DNA of 64,000 nt from Chitinophagaceae bacterium (GTDB taxonomy: Bacteria; Bacteroidota; Bacteroidia; Chitinophagales; Chitinophagaceae). The stretch spans positions 1 through 64,000 of the forward strand of contig JAHBTK010000004.1 in the NCBI GenBank assembly GCA_019638625.1, written 5' to 3'. The position numbers and the translations under genes were made by a program. The stretch's first letter is position 1. Each line of letters opens with the position of its first letter. Below the pieces are notes generated by a model that saw only the letters and a list, made by a program, of their open reading frames with translations, did no database searches and was not told the origin of the DNA. Shown piece by piece: positions 35,756 to 44,215 of the stretch.

Positions 35756-38329
35756 CTAACTGCATTTAGAACTGCCGCAATCCTTGCAGGTCAGGCAGCC
35801 TTCCTGGTACTGCAGGTGCGTGCCGCCGCAGTTGACACATTTTGCTTTGGTGGTGGTGGTGCCATCTTCAATGTATTTTTTCAGGGCGCGGGCAACCCCG
35901 TTCTTCCAGGTGTTGATGTTTTCTTCGAGTTGCAGCCCGTTGATGAGGTCAACCACTTTTTCAATGGGCATACCGTAGCGCAGCGTACCTGATATCAGCT
36001 TGGCATAATTCCAGTACTCTGGGTCAAACTTATGCGACAGTCCTTCGATGGTGGTTTTGTAGCCCCGCTGGTTCTGGAACTGGAAGTCATAGCGGCTGGA
36101 GCCGTCTTCATTTTTGTTTTTGATGATCAGTCCTTCGTTTACCCACCGGGGTAATAATATACCGTCTTCATCATCTGCCAGACCGGTAAAGATCTCATAA
36201 GGTTTGTCGTCTATCAGCCCGATGAACGCAATCCATTTCTCCCGGTTATTCTGAAAACGAATGATGTCCGCTTTCAGCACCTGCGGCCTCGAAGTGGGAA
36301 AAACGGGAGCATCCAAATGCTCACTGAGCGCTCCGGCAACAGTATCTTCTTTTTTCTTTTCATCTGCAGAGATCAGCACACCGCTACGGCTGCCATCCCG
36401 GTATACGGTCACGCCTTTGCAACCGCTTTTCCAGGCCTCCATATACAACTCGCCCACCAGTTCTTCGGTAACATCATTCGGCATATTGATCGTGACGCTG
36501 ATGCTGTGATCCACCCATTTTTGAATCGCGCCCTGCATCCGAACCTTAGCATGGTAATCCACGTCGTTGGAGGTAGCCTTGTAGTAAGGGGATTGCGCTA
36601 CCAGGTCGTTCAGCTCTTCCTGCGTATAGTTTTTCGTGGTATCATAGCCGTTTACCTCCATCCATTTTTTGAAGTTATGGTGAAAGACGATGTATTCTTC
36701 CCAGCTATCACCTACCTCGTCCACAAAATCAACCCGTATATCTTTGTCATTCGGGTTTACTTTCCGGCGCCGTTTGTACACCGGCAGAAATACCGGCTCA
36801 ATTCCGCTGGTGGTTTGAGACATCAGGGATGTAGTGCCCGTAGGCGCGATCGTCAGCAGGGCGATATTTCTCCGTCCGTATTCCGCCATATCGAAGTACA
36901 ACCCGGGGTCGGCTGCCTTCAGGCGGTTGATGAACGGGTTTTTCTTTTCCCTTTCTGCATCAAAAATGGGAAAGGCGCCCCGTTCTTTTGCCATGTACAC
37001 AGAAGAACGATAAGCCTCCAGGGCCAATACTTTATGTACTTCGGTAGAGAAAGCGATACCTTCCTCACTACCATATCTTATTCCCAACGCCGCCAGCATA
37101 TCTCCTTCTGCGGTGATACCAATCCCCGTACGACGTCCTTCTTCCGCTTTCTTATATATATTTTCCCAAAGGCGGCGCTCCACATATTTTGTTTCCTCCT
37201 CCTCGGGATCATCCGCTATTTTATGCAGTATGGCTTCTATTTTTTCCAGTTCGAGGTCAATGATATCATCCATTATTTTTTGAGCCGAATGGATATGTTC
37301 TTTGAACAAATCCCAATTGAAGCAAGCCTCTTTAGTAAAGGGGTGATCTACATAAGAGAACAGGTTGATCGCCAGTAAACGGCAGGAGTCATACGCACAC
37401 AACGGGATCTCACCGCAAGGGTTGGTAGACAGCGTCTCGTAACCCAGGTCGGCATAACAATCGGGCACCGATTCACGGATGATGGTGTCCCAGAACAAAA
37501 TACCCGGCTCGGCAGAGCGCCAGGCGTTGTGAACGATTTTTTTCCAGATCTCTGTCGCATTGACCTCTTTCACAAATTTCGGATTGTCGCTGTCGATAGG
37601 GTATTGCTGGCGGTAAGGAACAGCTTTTTCCACCGCCTCCATAAATTCATCCGTAATGCGCACGGATACATTGGCGCCGGTCACCTTGCCCTGCTCCATT
37701 TTCGCGTCAATAAACGCTTCCGCATCGGGATGTTTGATGGACACCGATAACATCAGCGCCCCGCGGCGCCCGTCCTGGGCCACTTCGCGGGTGGAATTGG
37801 AATACCGCTCCATAAAAGGCACCAGACCGGTAGAAGTCAGGGCCGAATTTTTTACCGGTGACCCTTTGGGACGGATATGGGAAAGGTCGTGCCCCACCCC
37901 ACCCCTGCGTTTCATCAACTGCACCTGCTCCTGGTCGATCTTCATAATACCACCATAGGAATCAGACAAACCGGGATTACCGATCACAAAACAATTGGAC
38001 AAAGACGCTATCTGGAAAGGATTACCGATCCCCGTCATGGGACTGCCTTGGGGAATAATATATTTAAAACCCCTGATAAGGTCATATACCTCTTCTTCGC
38101 TCATCGGGTTCGAATACCGGGATTCAATCCGGGCGATCTCTTTTGCGATCCGCCGGTGCATATCCTCCGGCGACCGCTCATACAGGTCACCCGCGGAATC
38201 CTTCAACGCGTATTTATTCAGCCATACCCTCGCCGCCAGGTCATCTCCTTTAAAATAACGGATAGCGGCTTCCAAAGCTTCCGCCCGGTCAACAATCTTA
38301 AGTAATTTCTCAATGGTTTTTATTTCCAT
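35756..38329 (-). CDS. nrdJ: adenosylcobalamin-dependent (class II) ribonucleotide reductase
   Basis: Makes deoxyribonucleotides from ribonucleotides using B12 instead of oxygen. 857 aa. Motifs: ASLSNCFVIGNP (first redox cysteine), GGVGHDLSHIRPKGSPV, STNPCGEIPLCAYDSC (the active-site Asn-X-Cys-X-Glu), LTIAPTGTTSLMSQTTSGIEPVF (phosphate-binding, close to the B12 site) and CKGVTVYRDGSR. The end has a zinc-ribbon, CVNCGGTH and CLTCKDCGSSKC, which delivers electrons. Length fits the B12-dependent class with N-terminal helix domain. Ends at a strong terminator. There is no class I gene beside it. It depends on cobalamin import; a TonB receptor gene lies upstream, though with no proof of B12 specificity. 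Confidence 0.95.
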   Translation of the reverse strand: MEIKTIEKLLKIVDRAEALEAAIRYFKGDDLAARVWLNKYALKDSAGDLYERSPEDMHRRIAKEIARIESRYSNPMSEEEVYDLIRGFKYIIPQGSPMTGIGNPFQIASLSNCFVIGNPGLSDSYGGIMKIDQEQVQLMKRRGGVGHDLSHIRPKGSPVKNSALTSTGLVPFMERYSNSTREVAQDGRRGALMLSVSIKHPDAEAFIDAKMEQGKVTGANVSVRITDEFMEAVEKAVPYRQQYPIDSDNPKFVKEVNATEIWKKIVHNAWRSAEPGILFWDTIIRESVPDCYADLGYETLSTNPCGEIPLCAYDSCRLLAINLFSYVDHPFTKEACFNWDLFKEHIHSAQKIMDDIIDLELEKIEAILHKIADDPEEEETKYVERRLWENIYKKAEEGRRTGIGITAEGDMLAALGIRYGSEEGIAFSTEVHKVLALEAYRSSVYMAKERGAFPIFDAEREKKNPFINRLKAADPGLYFDMAEYGRRNIALLTIAPTGTTSLMSQTTSGIEPVFLPVYKRRRKVNPNDKDIRVDFVDEVGDSWEEYIVFHHNFKKWMEVNGYDTTKNYTQEELNDLVAQSPYYKATSNDVDYHAKVRMQGAIQKWVDHSISVTINMPNDVTEELVGELYMEAWKSGCKGVTVYRDGSRSGVLISADEKKKEDTVAGALSEHLDAPVFPTSRPQVLKADIIRFQNNREKWIAFIGLIDDKPYEIFTGLADDEDGILLPRWVNEGLIIKNKNEDGSSRYDFQFQNQRGYKTTIEGLSHKFDPEYWNYAKLISGTLRYGMPIEKVVDLINGLQLEENINTWKNGVARALKKYIEDGTTTTKAKCVNCGGTHLQYQEGCLTCKDCGSSKCS

Positions 38330-38679
38330 AAAATATTTTGTTTACAATGAATTCAGAAAACAACGAATTGAAAATATAAAAAAAGAAAACAGGTAATTAT
38401 GACTGAAGTCAAAGATTTGCAAAAAATATGTATTACACATTGAAAAACAATAGAGTAAAACCAGAATAGCTTGAAAAAAATTTCAGAAAATTCAATTCTT
38501 ATAACATGAATGGAGAATATCGGCTTCTCCGAAACAATAAAGAAAAAAGTGATAGTGAACAATAAAGCCATACAAGTACCTTCTTTAAGCGGTTCAGTGA
38601 CAACACCGACCGCAGGCTCAGGTATTACCCGACAAACAGATTTACACAACCTGCTTGCCGGGTAACGCAATTAATCCTC
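38330..38679. other. 350-bp spacer between TonB receptor and nrdJ
   Basis: AT-rich promoter region for nrdJ, plus the hairpin repeat at 38589-38617. No credible coding frame and no B12-box seen. Confidence 0.4.
38589..38617. repeat. imperfect hairpin repeat, copy 2
   Basis: GCGGTTCAGTGACAACACCG then ACCGCAGGC; differs from the copy at 33725-33753 by one base. Both lie in spacers bordering the AbiE/nrdJ block. Confidence 0.6.
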
Positions 38680-40836
38680 CTATAACTTTATTTTTAACCC
38701 GCCATTTACAACAAACCCATCCACGGGAGCATAAATATCCCTGAACACAGGATCAGCAATAGATCCGGTATAAATAGTATCAAACCTCGTTTGTCTTGTA
38801 TCCGTAAAGTTTTCGAAGTTGACAAACAGGGCAAAATGTTCCCAAAGCTTTTCAACCATAAAGCCCATAATCCAGTAAGATTTCCCATAACTACCGTCAC
38901 TGAGTTGCTGGCGGCTGTAGTAGTATGCTTCCAATCCTATTTTCCATTTTTCTTCCATCTCATACATTAGCACATTATTCAGCCGGTGCCTTGCAGTGAG
39001 CGGAAGCCATTGCTTATTATCAAAATGGGTATTGGCGTCGGTATAAGTGTAGCCAATGAACAATTTGAAGTCGTCGTACGTCAGTTTAACATTAGTTTCC
39101 ATGCCCCTGGTATCAATATGGCCTGCAGCATTTTCAAAATGCCATTGATTTACCCCGGTATTCGCTAAAACCAGGGGTTTATTTAACCGGGTATAAAAAA
39201 ACATGTGATTAATGCTGAACCCTACATCTCCGAAATGTGTACGGTAATTTATATCCCAATTCCCCCCTACAGAACGTTCGTTGCGGGTTTTATTGATATC
39301 TATGGGCATTATGTACCGAAACTGCCTTCTTTCTGTTTCTTCCGTAAAGATAGTTGGAGCTTTGTAACCATACCCGCCTCCCAGGCGTGTCGTAACCTGG
39401 GGGGTTATTCTGTACATAGCTGAAATTCTGGGCAGAATCTCAAAACCAAATTCATTTACGTAATCCCCCCGCAGCCCTGTTTCCAGGGTGAATTTATCAG
39501 TCACTGACCAGGTGTTTTGCGCAAATATGCCTGAAGTATTATAACGGTAGTCACGAACCGGGTCAGAAGATCGCTGTGTTTCGCCAAGCTTGTCAGTAAC
39601 AAAATTGGCGCCTATGACCCAATCCACATTTTCACTTTGACTGTTCCATGTAAGCTCTGTAAAAGAGGTTTGTTGTAAAGCATCAAATTTATATCCGGGA
39701 ATTACAACAGACCGGTCAAACCTGCTATAACTGCTTTTCAGTTGAATGGTGGCACCTTTGCCCAGTTGATGAGCAATACCCAGTTGACTGGTAATACGGT
39801 CCGTATTATTTTGCTCGAAATAGCCCGTACCGCCATTTTTAATATAATTTATATCCCCGCCTGTCCTGTCTTCCGTAATATAACTTATACCCATATCCAT
39901 AGTAGTTTTCTTTCCATAAATAAACAGGCGTGGATTAATGGTATAACGTTCAAATTTGGGAATTGCCGTAAGCCCTATACCGGCAGGATCAAAAGGTCTG
40001 TTGCTGTTGCGGGATCCGAACAATGTCAACCCCAGGACTCCATATCGCTGACTGTAAAAGCCACTGATATCCAACCCTCCCGCGGATGTGCCATTAGCCA
40101 GAAAGTTAAGCTCTCTTTTTTTGCCGGGGGTTTTGGAAACAAGATTTACCAGCCCTGCAATAGCGCCACCCCCATATAAGGTAGAGGCAGAACCCTTGAT
40201 CACTTCCACCTGCTTTAGATCCAGCGGAGCTATCTGTAATAAGGATAAACTTCCGGAAAAACCGGAATAGAGAGGATAACCATCACGAAGCATTTGGGTA
40301 TAACGCCCATCCAATCCCTGGATACGGATACCGGCATTGAATGAGGTTGCCGAAGTTTGTTGTGTCTGGATGCCGGTGCTTTCGTTCAGCAACATGCGTA
40401 TATCTCCCGGCTTCATATTTGCTTTTTCCTCCAGCTCTTCTCCCGAAATTACTTCGGTACGGGTAGGTAAATTAGCAATGGTACGGCTGGTTCTGGTAGC
40501 AGTCACTATTATTTCTTCCGCCTCCTGTTCATGATCGTGTTCCAGCGTTATTATCAAAGGCATACCGGATGAAACCGGAAAATGAAGTTTAATGGTTTTT
40601 CTTTTGTACCCTATATAGCTGATCAAAAAACTATTGTTGCCATCAGGTATATTTTCAAATAGAATTTTGCCCCCGGCATCTGTTACTACGGTTTTGTTCT
40701 GCTCCTTCCAGGTAATGCTGGCGCCTTCAAGAGGCTGCCCGGTTTCTTCGTCCTGTATCACAGCAACGAATGTTTGTTGGGCCCGGGCTGCAAATACAAA
40801 ACAGCACAGGAATATTCCTGAAATAAAAAATTTCAT
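38680..40836 (-). CDS. TonB-dependent outer-membrane receptor
   Basis: A siderophore/metal/cofactor type TonB receptor, not of the SusC class. About 718 aa from ATG 40834-40836, which starts a signal peptide (MKFFISGIFLCCFVFAARAQ). A carboxypeptidase-regulatory-like domain (about 22-100, DEETGQPLEGASITWKEQ) precedes the TonB box region (EEIIVTATRTSR), the plug (about 105-215, STGIQTQQTSATSFNAGIRI, VEVIKGSASTLYGGGAIAGL) and the barrel, ending KL rather than F. It is 28 bp downstream of a small Cys-rich secreted protein gene, so probably one operon for import of a metal or metal complex. The substrate cannot be read from the sequence. Confidence 0.93.
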   Translation of the reverse strand: MKFFISGIFLCCFVFAARAQQTFVAVIQDEETGQPLEGASITWKEQNKTVVTDAGGKILFENIPDGNNSFLISYIGYKRKTIKLHFPVSSGMPLIITLEHDHEQEAEEIIVTATRTSRTIANLPTRTEVISGEELEEKANMKPGDIRMLLNESTGIQTQQTSATSFNAGIRIQGLDGRYTQMLRDGYPLYSGFSGSLSLLQIAPLDLKQVEVIKGSASTLYGGGAIAGLVNLVSKTPGKKRELNFLANGTSAGGLDISGFYSQRYGVLGLTLFGSRNSNRPFDPAGIGLTAIPKFERYTINPRLFIYGKKTTMDMGISYITEDRTGGDINYIKNGGTGYFEQNNTDRITSQLGIAHQLGKGATIQLKSSYSRFDRSVVIPGYKFDALQQTSFTELTWNSQSENVDWVIGANFVTDKLGETQRSSDPVRDYRYNTSGIFAQNTWSVTDKFTLETGLRGDYVNEFGFEILPRISAMYRITPQVTTRLGGGYGYKAPTIFTEETERRQFRYIMPIDINKTRNERSVGGNWDINYRTHFGDVGFSINHMFFYTRLNKPLVLANTGVNQWHFENAAGHIDTRGMETNVKLTYDDFKLFIGYTYTDANTHFDNKQWLPLTARHRLNNVLMYEMEEKWKIGLEAYYYSRQQLSDGSYGKSYWIMGFMVEKLWEHFALFVNFENFTDTRQTRFDTIYTGSIADPVFRDIYAPVDGFVVNGGLKIKL

Positions 40837-40864
40837 ATTATAGTTTAAAATATCTTCAATCAAT

Positions 40865-41224
40865 TTAAGTATCCATCCTGTTATGTAAGGGAATACGGGG
40901 TGGCTGGAACGGAGAGGAAGAGTAGCTTCCTGATTGAAGAATATAAAAAGACTGATGTTTTACTAGAATATGAGGTATCTCCGGTAATTCTATTTCCTGA
41001 AAAACGGGAACAACAGATGCAACACAAGTGCCACAGGCAAAAAAGGGAGAGCAGCTACCGCATTCCGTAGACTCAGTTCCCTGTTTCCATTCATCGGCAC
41101 AACCATCTTCCATACAGCAGGGATAAACCGTCGCTGTTGTAATAACAATGAGCAAAAGAAATGTCAACCATTTTTTCACGGGTACAAAAATAAACAATTT
41201 ATTTTTTGTGGATGTTTTTGACAT
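40865..41224 (-). CDS. small Cys-rich secreted protein paired with TonB receptor
   Basis: A 119-aa protein with a membrane/signal segment (about 18-35, WLTFLLLIVITTATVYPC) and then a cysteine cluster: CCMEDGC and ECGSCSPFFACGTC, which could bind a metal. The layout resembles the DUF6660 family of short secreted proteins often found in front of TonB receptor genes in Bacteroidota. Its C-terminal third lacks cysteine and ends in HNRMDT. It is the first gene of a two-gene operon with the receptor. Likely periplasmic or surface, role in metal handling inferred from the cysteines and neighbour. Confidence 0.65.
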   Translation of the reverse strand: MSKTSTKNKLFIFVPVKKWLTFLLLIVITTATVYPCCMEDGCADEWKQGTESTECGSCSPFFACGTCVASVVPVFQEIELPEIPHILVKHQSFYILQSGSYSSSPFQPPRIPLHNRMDT

Positions 41225-41551
41225 TAAGATCCGCTAAAGTCATAAAATGCCTTTTCCTGAAAACCGGTATAACCGGAACATATCCTTACAACGGTCTTAT
41301 CCATATTGCTTTGCCGCCGGATGTAATGAGTTTTGTATCCAGTACCGTAGACGCATCTGCTTCGTCCCGACGGGATCTTCTTCACAACCAGGCAACTATG
41401 TCACCAGGCGAACCACTCAGCACCACGGTCTCATGGCTGCCCGCAATAGCCTTAAATGAAGACCCCGGCGCGACTTCATTACTAATCAATCAGCTTACCA
41501 TCACGGAAAAACTTATTAAATGAGAGATATCATTTTTTCTATAGCTCCTCT
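41225..41551. other. 327-bp spacer with one uncertain plus-strand frame
   Basis: A plus-strand frame (ATG 41212 to TGA 41523, 103 codons) has protein-like composition toward its end (VSWLPAIALNEDPGATSLLI, then NQLTITEKLIK) but overlaps the start of the Cys-rich gene and matches no family I know. It could be a small gene or a fragment of one. Confidence 0.3.
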
Positions 41552-44002
41552 TTACCTGGCCGCACTAATACGTTCCGCTTTTCCGATTGTCCTGAATTCT
41601 ATTTTCACTGCCGGCGATTGTTCACCGGATATTACACCATCTATTAATATCTTATTGGCTCCTTTTGTCACAACAGGTAACTGTTGTACAGCGACCTCTC
41701 TGATCGTATGCCACTCGTGGTCATATAGTATTACCTGCTTTCCGTTACATACCAGCCATTGTCCTTTTGTAAGGGTAAACGGTATTTCCAGCCTGGTATA
41801 ATTATTTATTTCAACAGAGGGTTGTTCCCATGAGGCAGACGGGGATCCGCCGGCAATATGCGCAACAAATTGTAATGGTTGTTCGTCGAACGGATTGTTG
41901 AAACCATATTCGGAATAAACGGGTTCGCCGGGTTGCCTGATCTTTTGCTGATGTTGTATAACAGCATTATTAACCGGAAAAAGATCCCAGATACGGTCAT
42001 CCGCTTTTGAAAGATGAAATTCTTTATTGATATCCCTGAGCGCATCTTTTTGTTCGGTTTTAAAGGCCCCCGACAGCCTTGCCTTCTCCCATTCTGCAAC
42101 CGTTTGAAGCAGCAGATCCATCCGGCCATGCTTTTTCAGCTCGGCTAATGAAGTAGACAATGCGAACCCTGCATCGAACCCGGCGGCCCTGGCCAGCAAC
42201 CACTCAATATCTTCCAGCGTGGTTGTGCTTCCCAACTGGAACCATCCCAGCATACGGGGTATAAGGTTCCTGTAATAATAATCCTGGTTCTTCAGCCTGT
42301 ATTGCGTCTGGCTTTCCCGGAAACCCGCATACCAGGGCTCGCCCCAGTTCATTCTTGTGAAGGTATGCCAGAAATAATGGCCCGGTCCACTGGCATCGTT
42401 GATCACCTTCCCTTTTAATGCAGGCTTCAGCAGATCGTACCATTTCTTCACAAACAACTGCGTGGCATACTGTCCCATGCCGGTAGACCAACTGCCCTCC
42501 AGCCCGTCAAACGATATTTGTTTTAAACCCGTTTCGTTAAACAACCGGGCAAGATTGGCAGCCATCTCATCCTGCAACTCCATATCGGGTAAAAAGACTT
42601 TATACCCGTGATCCATCAGCTTTGCAATGGTATCGCCCTGCTGATGACTTTGTGCTTTCGTTCCAAATGCACCGCGCACACAATCCAAAAGCTGCCAGGG
42701 AGCAGTTTGCGATACATCACGATACCGGATCAGTTCGCTGCCCAGCATTACCGTTTTCAGGTTATTATTTTTCATCTGGTTAAAAAAATCCGGGGATGCA
42801 ACGGATATAACCGTTGCCTTTTCATCAACAGGCGAAGTAATAATGCCTGAACCTACTTTTGCCAGGCGCTTATCCGGCACAGGTGTAACAAAGGGATCGT
42901 TGGTGGTAATGAAAGAAGACAATGTATGCACGCCCAGGTCAATACCTTTTTTGGCTGCAATGTCCACACAACGTTTCATGCTTTTCCAGTCGTCGGGAAA
43001 TTGTTTTTGATTAAGTCCAAAATGCCCCCATGTTTCAAAAGGACCCGGGTGATACAAATACTTCAGTCCCGCTTTTTGTGTAAGCCCAAGGGCTTCCTCT
43101 ATTGTTTGCTCACCAAACCCCATGATCAGGTAAGAAGAGGTTGCCAGCGGCGATCTTTTAGCCCATACCCCGTTAATAGTGGGATGCGGCAGGTTTTCCT
43201 GCAATTCAATTTTTTCTATGACCGACAGTAACATTTCCTGCGGAGCCCCCCACAGAGCGATCTTAGAGCCTGTTACGCCGCCATCCTGCGGATAAGCCGG
43301 AACAGTATATTTTTCATGTCCCCAGTTTTCAACGACCTTCTCTTTATAACGGTTACGGCTATATGCCTGAATGACGCTGCCAAAATCTGTAAGCTTTGCC
43401 GTTTGCCCGCGGTATAGCACCTTGTGCTCAGGGGAAATATCTTTCAACCCGCTGCTTTCCGAAAAAATATCAAAAGACGGCTCGATATCATTCTCCTCAC
43501 TGGGATAACCTCCCAGTGTTTTTATATTCAGCGCCTGCAGCCCGATGCCGAATGCCTGGTCCCATACGGTTCCAACCGTTTCTCCTATTTGTTTAGTGAT
43601 GATGGTAGGGTAAGGACCCCACACAATGTATTCCACCTCTTCATTGTTCCTGATCTTTACTAATTCCAGCGTAATATAGTCCGGCTTTTCCACCACCTTA
43701 ATATTTACTTCCCCTTTCCAGTCCGGATAATTCAATACAATGGTTTTGGATGCGTTTTGCCAGCGTAATTTTTCAGGGGCCAGTAATTTGCCGGCTGTAA
43801 AAACCGATAACAAGGGCGCAGGTTGTGAGGGGGCCAGATATTCTTTGCCTGTCTTGCTCCTCAGACCGGATATTTCCCCTTTGCTATTCAGTACAATAGT
43901 CAGTTCATTTGTTTTAAAATTCACCTGGGCAACAGAGCCGGTAAGAAAATGTGCAAATGCCAGCAATAACAAGCTACGGAATAAAAGAAAATGTTTTTTC
44001 AT
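41552..44002 (-). CDS. large secreted glycosidase-like protein (PUL 2 end)
   Basis: About 816 aa from ATG 44000-44002, preceded by AGGA; signal peptide ends near TGSVAQ. An N-terminal beta-sandwich (about 30-240; VNFKTNELTIVLNSKGEISG, VEYIVWGPYPTII) is followed by a TIM-barrel-like domain (about 260-620: GLKYLYHPGPFETWGHFGLN, KGIDLGVHTLSSFITTNDPF, GLKQISFDGLEGSWSTGMGQ with an Asp and Glu at a strand end, and GHYFWHTFTRMNWGEPWYAG) and a C-terminal beta domain (EINNYTRLEIPFTLTKGQWL). This is the architecture of glycoside hydrolases acting on a complex glycan, but I cannot assign a CAZy family. Placed downstream of the PUL 2 genes on the same strand. Confidence 0.75.
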   Translation of the reverse strand: MKKHFLLFRSLLLLAFAHFLTGSVAQVNFKTNELTIVLNSKGEISGLRSKTGKEYLAPSQPAPLLSVFTAGKLLAPEKLRWQNASKTIVLNYPDWKGEVNIKVVEKPDYITLELVKIRNNEEVEYIVWGPYPTIITKQIGETVGTVWDQAFGIGLQALNIKTLGGYPSEENDIEPSFDIFSESSGLKDISPEHKVLYRGQTAKLTDFGSVIQAYSRNRYKEKVVENWGHEKYTVPAYPQDGGVTGSKIALWGAPQEMLLSVIEKIELQENLPHPTINGVWAKRSPLATSSYLIMGFGEQTIEEALGLTQKAGLKYLYHPGPFETWGHFGLNQKQFPDDWKSMKRCVDIAAKKGIDLGVHTLSSFITTNDPFVTPVPDKRLAKVGSGIITSPVDEKATVISVASPDFFNQMKNNNLKTVMLGSELIRYRDVSQTAPWQLLDCVRGAFGTKAQSHQQGDTIAKLMDHGYKVFLPDMELQDEMAANLARLFNETGLKQISFDGLEGSWSTGMGQYATQLFVKKWYDLLKPALKGKVINDASGPGHYFWHTFTRMNWGEPWYAGFRESQTQYRLKNQDYYYRNLIPRMLGWFQLGSTTTLEDIEWLLARAAGFDAGFALSTSLAELKKHGRMDLLLQTVAEWEKARLSGAFKTEQKDALRDINKEFHLSKADDRIWDLFPVNNAVIQHQQKIRQPGEPVYSEYGFNNPFDEQPLQFVAHIAGGSPSASWEQPSVEINNYTRLEIPFTLTKGQWLVCNGKQVILYDHEWHTIREVAVQQLPVVTKGANKILIDGVISGEQSPAVKIEFRTIGKAERISAAR

Positions 44003-44215
44003 GATCCTGTAAATTATATACATCGTAAGATTGACAGGTTAATACACGGTCAATGATCTCATATAGGATAGTGGAAAAAGAGTAACCGGCCCGGCAATCT
44101 GGGTCCAGACCGGTATGACTCTATAAATAAAAACTAACTGCCAAATTTTAACTAACTGTAATAAAGTTTTCCTGTTATCTCCTGTCATATTCAATATACA
44201 CATATGCCCGATCTG

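Noticed and set aside
41212..41523. Plus-strand 103-codon gene in the spacer left of the 41552 gene
   Set aside because: It overlaps the start of the Cys-rich gene on the other strand, has no ribosome-binding site and no recognised family; kept only as a note in the spacer entry.
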